Below are positions 24,301-31,722 of a stretch of 40,105 bases of DNA, in pieces. Within the stretch, counting starts at the first letter, position 1. Every line of letters starts with the position of its first letter. The stretch spans positions 1 to 40,105 of the forward strand of contig CACWRR010000013.1 in NCBI GenBank assembly GCA_902763335.1. The letters are read 5' to 3'. The notes under the pieces are model-generated. The model ran no database searches and had not been told where the DNA came from. It was given only the letters and a program-made list of their open reading frames with translations. A program made the position numbers and the translations under genes. Source of the stretch: an uncultured Lachnospiraceae bacterium (GTDB taxonomy: Bacteria > Bacillota > Clostridia > Lachnospirales > Lachnospiraceae).

Positions 24301-24849
24301 AAATTTATTGAAGCGGGAAATAAGTTTACTGTAGAGTATTCAGATGAAACAAAATCATCTGATTTTAAGATAAGTTATAAGGGTGAAGAATTGTTTAACA
24401 GTTATGCATCAGATGATTATGACGCAATTATATGGTTTGATGAAAATGCTGTATATACTAAAGTCAAATTTAAATGTGAATTAGATTATGTATATGTCAG
24501 GGCTATAGGTAAATTTCCTGTGAGAGAATTTAACACCAGCGTTACACGATATGATGAAGATTATAATGAAGTTTGCAGTTATAAGAACGGATATATGGAT
24601 GTGGAAGACACCTATGCGACATTAGATGAAGCATTTGCTGCAAATAATTACACTATAGAAATAGGTGATGATGACGATTATGAATGTGATTATGAATATG
24701 CAGGTAAAACTTCAGAAGTATATAATGAAGCCGTATTGGCAACAGAAGTGAATGATGCAGACGGATTCCTTCATATATCGATTGAAAAATATGGGGTTGA
24801 TCTTTATGTGGCATTGTATCATAAGCAGATTGAGCCTGATATAATATAA
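21304..24849 (+). CDS. Large secreted BIG2-domain surface protein
   Basis: This 1181-residue protein has a signal peptide ending near ASAKT (~residue 33). Three BIG2 Ig-like domains follow (~35-115, 117-198, 200-280), the first very lysine-rich. Next come a Thr/Ser/Asn-rich beta-repeat region (~295-480), two carboxypeptidase-regulatory-like domains (~505-590 and ~605-690) and a domain beginning RFVLTWGSEGEGVASDLDAW (~700-840), like YfaP/DUF2135. Three acidic ~95-residue C-terminal repeats (e.g. SYASLRKFIEAGNKFTVEYS) end the protein. There is no LPXTG anchor; attachment may be non-covalent. ATG 21304 follows GAGGAGG; an earlier in-frame ATG at 21289 lies just before the ribosome site. An adhesin or wall-binding role is inferred. 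Confidence 0.85.
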   Translation: MNKKIAKKISSVMIVLFAMVMAFSMNTTTASAKTKTVKAKSITLSKKSVKLKKGKKVTLKATIKPKNSTQKKIVWSSSKKSVAIVTSKGVVTAKGNGTATIKATVKGTKIKATCKVKVITPVSKVKLSGKSTIEVGKTTTLKATVTPSSASNKKVVYSSSDTTVATVSSKGVVKGIKEGSVTITATAVDGSGKKATKVITVKKPVVQATDIKLDADTQDVFIGKTIKLTATIEPEDTTDTSVTWSSSDEAVATVDMGNVIAVSAGTAVITATTSNNLTAQCTVTVQDTVYAANLDELTELMSEFNQGNVVLKTDDKTDITIPGSISNTNVGLIIDAPNANIINNAKFRSVSIENNSDGTYTEKTTGNIIIVSAEKASVIIDENASTTVNVADTAKDVSIKENGTLSSLNVSGSATVNISGTSEGTTNIDTTVTGDGSKIITTKPLNVKPDSKITLILRAGAEDTVITVETEDKIPEMQGTESVKVHVNSTGEDVMKDTDKLDEQYLEKMTFTGKIENSATKDAVSGKAYLAAYTDGMNIEEADLSENVLTFDVTDGTYSVENVMEGSYVLMIKADGYKDFIQMIVISTRYGEVFKNEDAQIVPVTSDDSISCINGNILNSANKEPVEGITVQLVKHKNNKISSAIAETTTDYEGYYSFDNIASGNYTIRVVDNRITAAKKFISTLFNVCVNNGDTVNKGTAITEEIDPDEVRFVLTWGSEGEGVASDLDAWLFGPTGKENEVFKVFFNSKYYRYNGITKTMLDVDHTLYNGPETTTIIEKEDGIYDYYVHRFSYDGQIGTSQVRVDVYMGSNLVDSFVPPTDCEEEYWYVCRYDSVKNEIIPVNKPAKETIYNDDSEYKISNSNETDIEKIECTDDNSEDYFNDDGYFNMGERKYLSLESYIKAGNGFRITLKDGQVITDYKIYYPGDDEYRKYAESDDYGSCSGIIYFENNGNKYVIRVDFEGIEIYGIDATCEDDENFYSNYYDNVLYIESSYASLRKFIEAGNKFTVEYSDETKSSDFKISYKGEELFNSYASDDYDAIIWFDENAVYTKVKFKCELDYVYVRAIGKFPVREFNTSVTRYDEDYNEVCSYKNGYMDVEDTYATLDEAFAANNYTIEIGDDDDYECDYEYAGKTSEVYNEAVLATEVNDADGFLHISIEKYGVDLYVALYHKQIEPDII

Positions 24850-24879
24850 TAGAAGCAGATTAAAATAAGTTTAATGATG

Positions 24880-24918
24880 AAAGAGCTTAAGCCGGAGATT
24901 TAAGGCTTAAGCTCTTTT
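24880..24918 (+). terminator. Rho-independent terminator of the surface-protein gene
   Basis: AAAGAGCTTAAGCC and GGCTTAAGCTCTTT form a perfect 14-bp stem with a ~10-base loop, ending in TTTT. Confidence 0.88.
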
Positions 24919-25001
24919 GTATCTTACAATAGACAGTATTTAAGAATTGTGTTAAAATTTGTAATAGTTACATAAGAAAACTTATATCTGTTTTTCTTGA
25001 T

Positions 25002-25997
25002 ATGATAGGAACCATACTTATATCATTGTTAAATATAAGAAATTCATTTCAAAAGTCAAGCGATGAAGCAAGAATAGACAGTTATGCTACACTGGCGGAA
25101 ATATATTTGTCAATGCACCTGATTGATATGAAAACAGGTACATATCAGACTATAAGGAGTACGAAACTTATAGACGGAAGCAGGGATAGTACGGATGTTT
25201 GCAATTTTACGAGACAGATTAAAAATGTTATGAAGAGACTGTGTACAGAGAGATATCTCGATAGTGTTCTTAAATTTGTTGATTTGTCTACATTAGAAGA
25301 GAGAATGGGAAATAAAAGTACCATTGCTCACGAATATCTTGGAAATGTTTCGGGATGGTGCAGGGAGAGATTTATAAAGGCAGACTATGACGAAGATGGA
25401 AATCTGTGGCATGTACTCTATTGTGTGGAGGTTATAGATGAAGAAAAACGTCGTGAAAACAGACTGTTGTATCTGTCTGAAACTGATTCAATGACCGGAA
25501 TCAGCAATAGGGGATGCGGTGAAAGAAAGATTACAGATTTGTTAAAGAAGCACATTGCAGGAATTTTCTGTATACTTGATTGCGATAAATTTAAGAGTAT
25601 AAATGATACACACGGACATGCAGTCGGAGATGAAGTCATAGTTGCAGTGGCAGAGACATTGCAGAAGGTGTGCAGAGAAAATGATGTGGTGTTAAGACTG
25701 GGGGGAGATGAATTTGCCATGTATATACCGGGACTTCTTGAATACAATAGGGCAAAAGAGTTTATAAAGCATTTGTTTGATGAATTTGCAAAAATAAGAG
25801 TGTCTGAACTTGGAGAAAACAAGATTTATGTCAGTCTTGGAGCGTCATTTTGCTATAAGGACGAGGAGATATCCTTTGATCAGTTATATCGTGAAGCGGA
25901 CAAGGCAATGTATCAGAGTAAGAAAAAGTCAGGCTACAGTGCAATGATATATCAGGATAGCGGGTTTTTGAACAGTCCGATAGCAGGAGCTGAATAA
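25002..25997 (+). CDS. GGDEF diguanylate cyclase
   Basis: This 331-residue protein ends in a complete GGDEF domain (~165-320). It has the active-site motif RLGGDEFAMY, substrate contacts in LDCDKFKSINDTHGHAVGDE, and a product-inhibition site RxxD (REND) five residues before GGDEF. It should make cyclic-di-GMP from GTP. The N-terminal ~150 residues are a sensor-like domain I cannot name. No ribosome site precedes ATG 25002, and the frame is open back to 24933 without another ATG, so the start is uncertain and the gene may be truncated at the 5' end. It lies between the surface protein and the convergent DUF6512 gene, whose end it overlaps by 46 bases. Confidence 0.82.
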   Translation: MIGTILISLLNIRNSFQKSSDEARIDSYATLAEIYLSMHLIDMKTGTYQTIRSTKLIDGSRDSTDVCNFTRQIKNVMKRLCTERYLDSVLKFVDLSTLEERMGNKSTIAHEYLGNVSGWCRERFIKADYDEDGNLWHVLYCVEVIDEEKRRENRLLYLSETDSMTGISNRGCGERKITDLLKKHIAGIFCILDCDKFKSINDTHGHAVGDEVIVAVAETLQKVCRENDVVLRLGGDEFAMYIPGLLEYNRAKEFIKHLFDEFAKIRVSELGENKIYVSLGASFCYKDEEISFDQLYREADKAMYQSKKKSGYSAMIYQDSGFLNSPIAGAE

Positions 25998-26452
25998 GTA
26001 AACATAAAGAAAGAAATAGCAATAATAAACAGTATGACAGCCGAAATCAGTGAGAGATTCTTAGAATCTTTCCGGTATAATTTATTTTCGACAGTCAGGG
26101 CATAGAGTACGCCGGCAAAATACAGGGCTATATTTATAGAGTCATAGGATTTGCCGATAACGCCCAAAATAGTATAAAATGAAATAACGATAAATGCCAT
26201 GCCGGATACTATACCGATAGTTCTTGAGAAAAGAAAATTTTCGGGTAGTTTATCCGGCATTAATAATATCTCAAATATCGTAAGAAGGAGCATAGGGAAA
26301 AATAAAAGTTTTAAATGCTCCCATGTCGATTCATTAACAGCGGAAAAAAGACCGACAAAAGAGTTGTCTCCTGACCATTCATATGTGAAGTGCAGCAGGA
26401 CACCAAGTATCGATATGAATATAAAGCGGAGAAGATTTGTTTTGAATGACAT
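25952..26452 (-). CDS. DUF6512 family membrane protein
   Basis: This 166-residue protein has five hydrophobic segments and the signature LHFTYEWSGDNSFVGLFSAV followed by NESTWEHLKLLFFP, which I recognise as DUF6512. The histidines and acidic residues in this conserved stretch suggest a metal site or active site in the membrane, but no function is known. The ribosome site AAAGGTG precedes the ATG. Its upstream region contains the second copy of the structured leader element in the same orientation as this gene. The 3' end overlaps the convergent GGDEF gene. Confidence 0.82.
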   Translation of the reverse strand: MSFKTNLLRFIFISILGVLLHFTYEWSGDNSFVGLFSAVNESTWEHLKLLFFPMLLLTIFEILLMPDKLPENFLFSRTIGIVSGMAFIVISFYTILGVIGKSYDSINIALYFAGVLYALTVENKLYRKDSKNLSLISAVILFIIAISFFMFTYSAPAIGLFKNPLS

Positions 26453-26476
26453 ATAAGCACCTTTCTTATAAGTTTT

Positions 26477-26677
26477 TGCAAAATCTGTGCTGTTTTTATA
26501 CGAGATTGTGCAAATTTATAGGCTACAACGCTCACACGTTTGCACTATCTTCGGCTGGCAACGGTACATAAACAGCTGCATGTTATGCACCTGCTAAGTA
26601 CCGGCCGCCTCAGAATGTCGCTTATGCAGCCTATAGATTTGCACAACGTAGGTATATACATATTGCAGAGTTTTGCA
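26477..26677 (-). ncRNA. Structured leader element, copy 2 (upstream of the DUF6512 gene)
   Basis: On the minus strand it has the same core as 21078-21277: a 25-base block including GCGACATTCTGAGGCGG is identical, and the TGCCAGCCGAAGATAGTG block differs only just outside. Inner arms (26508-26528 with 26625-26644) match copy 1. The tip hairpin and the outer arms (TGCAAAA at 26477, TTTTGCA at 26671) have unrelated sequences yet remain self-complementary. It ends 24 bases from ATG 26452. The element and the promoter at 26745-26799 account for the gene-free 26453-26879 gap. Confidence 0.6.
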
Positions 26678-26744
26678 GACATTTATTAAGCTGGTTATAT
26701 TATATGCGTGAATGAGAATTTATATAACATTTTTACGTTTATGC

Positions 26745-26799
26745 TTGACATATCTGAATATATACTGTATATATTAATATATACAGTATATATTCAGAT
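26745..26799 (+). promoter_or_regulatory. Promoter within a 48-bp perfect palindrome (GntR operator)
   Basis: TTGACA (26745-26750) and TATATA (26768-26773) are 17 bases apart. Positions 26752-26799 form a perfect 48-bp palindrome centred on TTAA (26774-26777). Its core GTATATATTAATATATAC (26767-26784) matches the GTATATAT..ATATATAC core of the operator at 18001-18025. The adjacent operon encodes a YtrA-type GntR regulator, the likely ligand. The leader to ATG 26880 is about 100 bases. Confidence 0.75.
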
Positions 26800-26879
26800 G
26801 CATGCATAACATAGTGGGTTGACGTTACAGTTGCAGATTTTACACGGATTAAAGACAACAATTGGAAGAGAGGAATTAT

Positions 26880-27749
26880 ATGATAAAGATATCAAATGTT
26901 TCAAAGAACTTGGAAAAATTTAGATTAAAAGATATATCTCTGGAATTGCCACCGGGATATATATACGGGCTGGTGGGAGAAAACGGTGCTGGAAAGACAA
27001 CGCTTTTACACCTGCTTATGGGATTGTACACGGCAGATGAGGGTGATATTGAGATTGACGGAATGACATATGAAGATAATGAAAAAGAGATTCATAATAT
27101 GACAGGAGTTGTTCTTGCGGAGGATATTTTTGACAATGCCATGAATGCTGAATCCAATGGAAGACTTTATGGAAAGTATTATTCCGGATTTGATGAGGAG
27201 ATGTATTTTAAGTATCTTGAGAATTTTGAAGTGAATAGGAAGGTAAGATTAAAAAAGTTGTCAAGAGGTCAGAAGTTAAAATGTCAGTTTGCATTTGCCA
27301 TTGCATGCAATCCCAAACTCCTTATTCTTGATGAACCTACTGCAAATTTTGATCCGGAGTTTAGGGACAATTTCTGGAGTATTATACAGCAGTTTGTGTC
27401 AGACGGAGAGAAGAGTGTAGTTATAGCGACGCATCTTACGGACGATTTGGACAGGATGGCAGATTATCTTGTGTATATGGAAAACGGAAAGATACATTAC
27501 AGTGGGAATATGGAGAATTTCAGGGAAAGCTACAGGATTCTATCTGGTGAGTCATATAAGATAAAACTCACAGATAAGAGCAGATTAATTCATATTGAAG
27601 AGAAAAAATATGGGGCAAAGGCACTGGTAAGACACAGGAAAGGCAGAACTTATGATGATTCACTTGAAGTGACATATCCGAGTGTTGAAGAATTTATGTA
27701 TTATTACAGTAAAAGGGAGGGAAAAAATGAACATGAAAGATATAGTTAA
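26880..27749 (+). CDS. ABC transporter ATP-binding protein
   Basis: This 289-residue ATPase shows Walker A GENGAGKTT (~residues 35-43), the signature KLSRGQKLKCQF and Walker B LLILDEPTANFDP, then the switch ATHLTDD. It is closest in style to the ATPases of YtrA-regulated operons. ATG 26880 follows GAGAGGAA; the upstream ATG at 26862 has no ribosome site. It opens a five-gene operon of ATPase, permease, regulator, ATPase and permease. It overlaps the permease gene by 23 bases. Confidence 0.88.
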   Translation: MIKISNVSKNLEKFRLKDISLELPPGYIYGLVGENGAGKTTLLHLLMGLYTADEGDIEIDGMTYEDNEKEIHNMTGVVLAEDIFDNAMNAESNGRLYGKYYSGFDEEMYFKYLENFEVNRKVRLKKLSRGQKLKCQFAFAIACNPKLLILDEPTANFDPEFRDNFWSIIQQFVSDGEKSVVIATHLTDDLDRMADYLVYMENGKIHYSGNMENFRESYRILSGESYKIKLTDKSRLIHIEEKKYGAKALVRHRKGRTYDDSLEVTYPSVEEFMYYYSKREGKNEHERYS

Positions 27750-28407
27750 GGAGTATTTTGAAAATTGGACTGTGGGAAGATTTTCCAAGATGAGATTAAA
27801 TGAATCTTCGACATTTTTAATTGTATATATGTGGGTTATGTATATGTTTAATGTAATGGATGTACTGGATACACAGATTAATAGGAGAGAAGCACTTATG
27901 GGACTTGTGATGCTTACATCCGGTACGTTGGTATATTTTTCCATGATACAGCATCCATTGCAGCATGAGAAAATATTTTATCTGTGCCCGATGAATCACG
28001 AAGAAAGAAAAAAATATATATGGAATACATATTTCTTCAGATGTGCAGCACATATTATTCTGTTTACTGTCGGTACTGTCATAATGATGCCGTTTAGCAG
28101 CTTTAAACCTTTGATGTATCCTGTGATACTGTTAAATAACGTGGTAATCAGTATGATAGTTCCCATAAATAATAAAACGGAAAAGGGATATTGTTATATT
28201 CTGTTTCTTGTGCTGACAACAGTTTTAAGTAATATGGCGGCGATTGAGGTGCTGGCAGACAGTAAAAACAGCGATATGTGGATGCAGATAATACTTATAT
28301 GTGTGCTTATATTTATTACACTGCCGCTGATGATAGGATTCAGTAAACATATCAGAAGGAAGTTAAATGAGGCAGTGGATTATGAGACGAACGGGGTGAG
28401 ACAATGA
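27727..28407 (+). CDS. Membrane protein, probable ABC permease subunit
   Basis: This 226-residue protein has about six hydrophobic segments. After an amphipathic start (MNMKDIVKEYFENWTVGRFS) the loop LCPMNHEERKKYIWNTYFFR resembles the coupling loop of small permeases in YtrA-type operons. GGGAGGG precedes ATG 27727 inside the ATPase gene; the longer frame from 27682 overlaps coding sequence. It is the likely partner of the ATPase at 26880. Its stop overlaps the GntR gene by 4 bases. No named family was recognised with certainty. Confidence 0.75.
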   Translation: MNMKDIVKEYFENWTVGRFSKMRLNESSTFLIVYMWVMYMFNVMDVLDTQINRREALMGLVMLTSGTLVYFSMIQHPLQHEKIFYLCPMNHEERKKYIWNTYFFRCAAHIILFTVGTVIMMPFSSFKPLMYPVILLNNVVISMIVPINNKTEKGYCYILFLVLTTVLSNMAAIEVLADSKNSDMWMQIILICVLIFITLPLMIGFSKHIRRKLNEAVDYETNGVRQ

Positions 28408-28769
28408 AGATAAATATTTTACCGCAGGGCACACTTGCCATATATGAGCAGATAGTTAATCAGATGAAAAATGCAATTGTGACCGGGCAGTTAAAGACCG
28501 GAGAGGCACTTCCGTCTATCAGGGCGCTTGCAGCGGATTTGTCAGTAAGTGTGATTACGACAAAGAGGGCATATGAGGAGCTTGAAAAGGAAGGGCTAAT
28601 CAGGTCAGTTGCAGGAAAAGGATTTTATGTCTGTGAGTACAATACAGATTACCTTAAGGAAAAACAGCTGATGATGCTTGAGAAAAGACTATGTGAAATA
28701 ATAGATGAGGCGAAACAGGCAGAAGTAGATTGTGATGAGCTGGTAGAGATGCTGAGAGCGTTGTATTAA
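28404..28769 (+). CDS. YtrA-subfamily GntR regulator
   Basis: This 121-residue winged-helix repressor has LAIYEQIVNQMKNAIVTGQL, LPSIRALAADLSVSVITTKR and AYEELEKEGLIRSVAGKG. The recognition helix is nearly the same as in the regulator at 18054 (both have VxVITTKRAYE or IxIITTKRAYE), so the two may bind each other's operators. Unlike that module, the regulator gene here is third in the operon. It is translationally coupled to the permease before it (ATGA) and 13 bases from the next ATPase. Confidence 0.9.
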   Translation: MKINILPQGTLAIYEQIVNQMKNAIVTGQLKTGEALPSIRALAADLSVSVITTKRAYEELEKEGLIRSVAGKGFYVCEYNTDYLKEKQLMMLEKRLCEIIDEAKQAEVDCDELVEMLRALY

Positions 28770-28782
28770 AAAGGAGGATAGT

Positions 28783-29457
28783 ATGACAGAAATAAAAGAT
28801 TCGGTGTTGGCATTTGAGGGTGTCAATGGAAAGAATAGAAAATTTAGGTTGAAAAATGTAAATTTCAGAATGGAGCCGGGGTACATATACTGCATAATCG
28901 GAGAAAACGGTGCCGGCAAAACCACACTTATGAGATGCATTATGGATGAATATGCAAGATATAAGGGGAATATTTATTTTGAAGGGACGGATATACGGGG
29001 AAGGCACAGTGAACTGATGGAGCATATAGGGGTGGTTTCTGAAGATAATGTGTTTTTTGAGGACCGCACATGCATACAGAATGTAAATATGTTAAAGATG
29101 CTTTATAAAAACCTTGATATGGACAGATTTGAGGCTATTATGAAGAAAATGAATATGCAGGAAGGAATGACATACAAGAAGATGTCGCGTGGGGAGAAAG
29201 TAAAGTTTCAGCTTGCATTTGCATTTTCACATGGAAGCAGACTGTATCTGATGGATGAGGCTACGGCAGGTATGGATCCTGTATTTCGGATTGATTTCTT
29301 TGATATCTTAAGAACGCTTATACGTGATGAAATGTGTACGGTTCTTATGACTACGCACAATACGGATGAGATTAGAAAACAGACCGATTATTATGCGGTA
29401 ATGGATAATGGACAACTTGGTGAATTCAGGGAGAGTTCGTCAATGGGGAAAGCATGA
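28783..29457 (+). CDS. ABC transporter ATP-binding protein, short form
   Basis: This 224-residue ATPase has Walker A GENGAGKTT, the signature KMSRGEKVKFQLAF and a Walker B of LYLMDEATAGMDP, with Ala in place of the usual Pro. The C-terminal extension found in the other ATPases of this window is missing. A strong AAGGAGG precedes the ATG. It probably pairs with the small permease encoded next, making a second transporter in this operon, or a heterodimer with the ATPase at 26880. Confidence 0.87.
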   Translation: MTEIKDSVLAFEGVNGKNRKFRLKNVNFRMEPGYIYCIIGENGAGKTTLMRCIMDEYARYKGNIYFEGTDIRGRHSELMEHIGVVSEDNVFFEDRTCIQNVNMLKMLYKNLDMDRFEAIMKKMNMQEGMTYKKMSRGEKVKFQLAFAFSHGSRLYLMDEATAGMDPVFRIDFFDILRTLIRDEMCTVLMTTHNTDEIRKQTDYYAVMDNGQLGEFRESSSMGKA

Positions 29458-29472
29458 AAGGGAGGCAGGTAT

Positions 29473-29976
29473 ATGCTAAAATATGATAAGAGCCAGCAGG
29501 CAGTACTTGATGAGTTTTTCAAAGAAGAAACTACATGGTATATACAGCAGGTATTGAATAACTTTCTGACAGCATTGTTTATTTTCATATCGTCAGGAAT
29601 TATGATAATACCGCATCAGGTGTGGAATATTGCAGAAGATAAGGCTATGCTTTTTATTATTTATGGCTTATATTTAAGCGCAATATCAGTGTACGGGCAG
29701 ACATATACAGTATATAGTGAGAGTGGTGAAGTAAAAGAACTGTATAAAGTAATCCGATGGCTGCCGGTGTCTGCATGTCAGTTCAGACTGTACAGAATAA
29801 GAAAGTGTGCGAAGTTGTGTGTAAAATGTACAGTTGCAATTATGGTAATAAGGGCATTTATTGCTGTGGGATTCATGCACAATTTCTGTATATTTGATTT
29901 AATTATACCGGTAATATTTAATCTTGCATTTCCTGTTTTATTAAGCATGGTGGCAGTTTTTCTTAGAGAAAGATAA
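29473..29976 (+). CDS. Small membrane protein, probable ABC permease subunit
   Basis: This 167-residue protein has four hydrophobic segments (from about residues 30, 58, 115 and 142) and a basic loop VIRWLPVSACQFRLYRIRKC that could contact the ATPase. It is shorter than the usual six-segment permease, about two-thirds size. GGGAGGCAGG precedes the ATG, 15 bases after the ATPase gene. It is last in the operon; no clear terminator follows. No named family was recognised. Confidence 0.68.
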   Translation: MLKYDKSQQAVLDEFFKEETTWYIQQVLNNFLTALFIFISSGIMIIPHQVWNIAEDKAMLFIIYGLYLSAISVYGQTYTVYSESGEVKELYKVIRWLPVSACQFRLYRIRKCAKLCVKCTVAIMVIRAFIAVGFMHNFCIFDLIIPVIFNLAFPVLLSMVAVFLRER

Positions 29977-29979
29977 AGC

Positions 29980-30009
29980 TTGAGAATGTGTTTAAGTGTA
30001 TGATAAAAT
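29980..30009 (+). promoter_or_regulatory. Candidate promoter of the nucleotidyltransferase gene
   Basis: TTGAGA (29980-29985) and TAAAAT (30004-30009) are 18 bases apart and lie 50 bases before ATG 30059. Confidence 0.45.
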
Positions 30010-30058
30010 ATGATTGAAGTGTCAAAATAAAAAATTCTGTATAGGGAAGGTATAGGAT

Positions 30059-30832
30059 ATGGTGGAAAAGTTATTTGAGGAATTATCAGAGTTACCGGAA
30101 GTTGAGGCTATTGCACTTGGAGGTTCAAGAGCAGGAGAGGTGTTTGATGAAAAGTCGGATTATGATGTGTATCTTTATTGTACCGGGGATGTCAGCGAGG
30201 AAGTAAGACGGCAGATTCTTGAAAATTATTGCAGTCACATGGAGATAGGTAATCATTTTTGGGAATATGAGGACAATTGTGTGCTGAAGAATGGAATAGA
30301 TATCGATATTTTATATCGTAATCTTGACGGTTTCTGTGACGGTGTGGCAGCAGTGGTGGAAAAATATCAGGCAGGAAATGGATATACAACATGTATGTGG
30401 CATAATCTTAGAAAATGTAAGATAATTTATGACAGGGATGGCAGATTAAAAAAGGCGAAGGAACGTTTTGATGTTCCGTATCCGAAGCAATTGAAGGATA
30501 ACATTATTGAACGCAATTTTAACCTTCTTGAAAAATCCATGCCGGCATATAAGTATCAGATTCTAAAGGCAGCAGGCAGAAGGGACATTGTAAGCATAAG
30601 CCACAGAACGGCAGCATTTATGGAGTCATATTTTGATATAATCTTTGCGATGAATGAACTGACCCATCCGGGTGAGAAGAGACTTGTTCAGTTGTGCAAA
30701 AAGAACTGTAAGATTCTTCCAAATAACTTCGAGGAAAATATCAACAGGCTGTTTGTGGATTTGTATACGGATTATGACCATATAAAGGACGATATTGAAG
30801 TGATTATAAGAGAGTTGGAGAAGTGCATATAA
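30059..30832 (+). CDS. Nucleotidyltransferase-fold protein (DUF4037-like)
   Basis: This 257-residue protein starts with a minimal nucleotidyltransferase core: LGGSRAGEVFDEKSDYDVYL (~residues 20-39), i.e. GGS followed by DxD, the metal-binding pair of the pol-beta superfamily. A later acidic residue lies in IDIDILYRN (~80). The helical second half (KQLKDNIIERNFNLLEKSMP, HRTAAFMESYFDIIFAMNE) resembles DUF4037 proteins and aminoglycoside/lincosamide nucleotidyltransferases. It may transfer a nucleotide to a small molecule or protein; no substrate can be named. It sits 1 base before the methyltransferase gene, so they form an operon. Confidence 0.8.
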   Translation: MVEKLFEELSELPEVEAIALGGSRAGEVFDEKSDYDVYLYCTGDVSEEVRRQILENYCSHMEIGNHFWEYEDNCVLKNGIDIDILYRNLDGFCDGVAAVVEKYQAGNGYTTCMWHNLRKCKIIYDRDGRLKKAKERFDVPYPKQLKDNIIERNFNLLEKSMPAYKYQILKAAGRRDIVSISHRTAAFMESYFDIIFAMNELTHPGEKRLVQLCKKNCKILPNNFEENINRLFVDLYTDYDHIKDDIEVIIRELEKCI

Positions 30833-30833
30833 A

Positions 30834-31655
30834 ATGAACATTATTGAGATAACGGATTTTGAAGCAGAAGAACTTGATGTGTATGCAAGACTTACGGAAA
30901 ATCAATTGTTAAACAGACATGAACCACACAAGGGGATATTTATAGCGGAGAGTCCGAAGGTGATAGAGAGGGCTTTGGATGCCGGATGTGAACCCATTTC
31001 ATTTCTGGTTGAACATAAGCATATCGGAGGAGAAGCAAAGTACATATTGGAAAGGTGCGGGGACGTTCCTGTATATACGGCTGAGTTTGATGTATTAACA
31101 CAGCTTACGGGATTTAAGCTGACGAGGGGGATGCTGTGTGCAATGCACAGACCGGCATTAAAGACAGTAGAGGAAGTGTGCAGGGGAGCGGACAGGATAG
31201 CCATACTTGAAGAGGTGGTCAATCCTACAAATGTCGGGGCGATATTCCGTTCGGCAGCAGCCATTGGAATAGATGCGGTACTTCTTACTCCGGCATGCAG
31301 CAATCCATTGTACCGGAGAGCCATAAGGGTAAGTATGGGAACTGTATTTCAGATTCCGTGGACAATCATGGATAAGGTTACAGTGTGGCCTGAGGATGGT
31401 ATGAAAGTCATAAAATCCATGGGATTTAAAACAGCGGCATTTGCACTCTCAGATGATTCAGTCAGTATAGATAATCAGGAATTGAAGTCGGAAGATAAAC
31501 TGGCAATAATTCTTGGGACAGAGGGAGACGGACTTTTACATGAGACTATAGCAGAGTGCGATTATACAGTTAAGATACCGATGAACCACGGAGTTGATTC
31601 GTTAAATGTGGCGGCGGCAAGTGCAGTGGCATTCTGGGAACTAAGGAAGAAATAA
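30834..31655 (+). CDS. TrmH/SpoU-family RNA 2'-O-methyltransferase
   Basis: This 273-residue SPOUT enzyme methylates a ribose 2'-OH in rRNA or tRNA. The N-terminal ~100 residues form the substrate-binding domain (KGIFIAESPKVIERALDAG). The C-terminal knot domain carries motif 1 VVNPTNVGAIFRSAAAIGID, motif 2 AIILGTEGDGL and motif 3 IPMNHGVDSLNVAAASAVA. All three motifs look intact. It starts 1 base after the nucleotidyltransferase gene. The exact target nucleotide cannot be predicted. Confidence 0.9.
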   Translation: MNIIEITDFEAEELDVYARLTENQLLNRHEPHKGIFIAESPKVIERALDAGCEPISFLVEHKHIGGEAKYILERCGDVPVYTAEFDVLTQLTGFKLTRGMLCAMHRPALKTVEEVCRGADRIAILEEVVNPTNVGAIFRSAAAIGIDAVLLTPACSNPLYRRAIRVSMGTVFQIPWTIMDKVTVWPEDGMKVIKSMGFKTAAFALSDDSVSIDNQELKSEDKLAIILGTEGDGLLHETIAECDYTVKIPMNHGVDSLNVAAASAVAFWELRKK

Positions 31656-31683
31656 AATTTGGTATTTTAATATATTGAAAACG

Positions 31684-31692
31684 TGGTATAAT
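31684..31692 (+). promoter_or_regulatory. Extended -10 promoter of thrH
   Basis: TGG-TATAAT forms an extended -10 ahead of ATG 31723; the -35 region is poor (TATTTT near 31663). Confidence 0.55.
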
Positions 31693-31722
31693 GAAACGAA
31701 TGAAGAAAAAGGAGATTTGATT

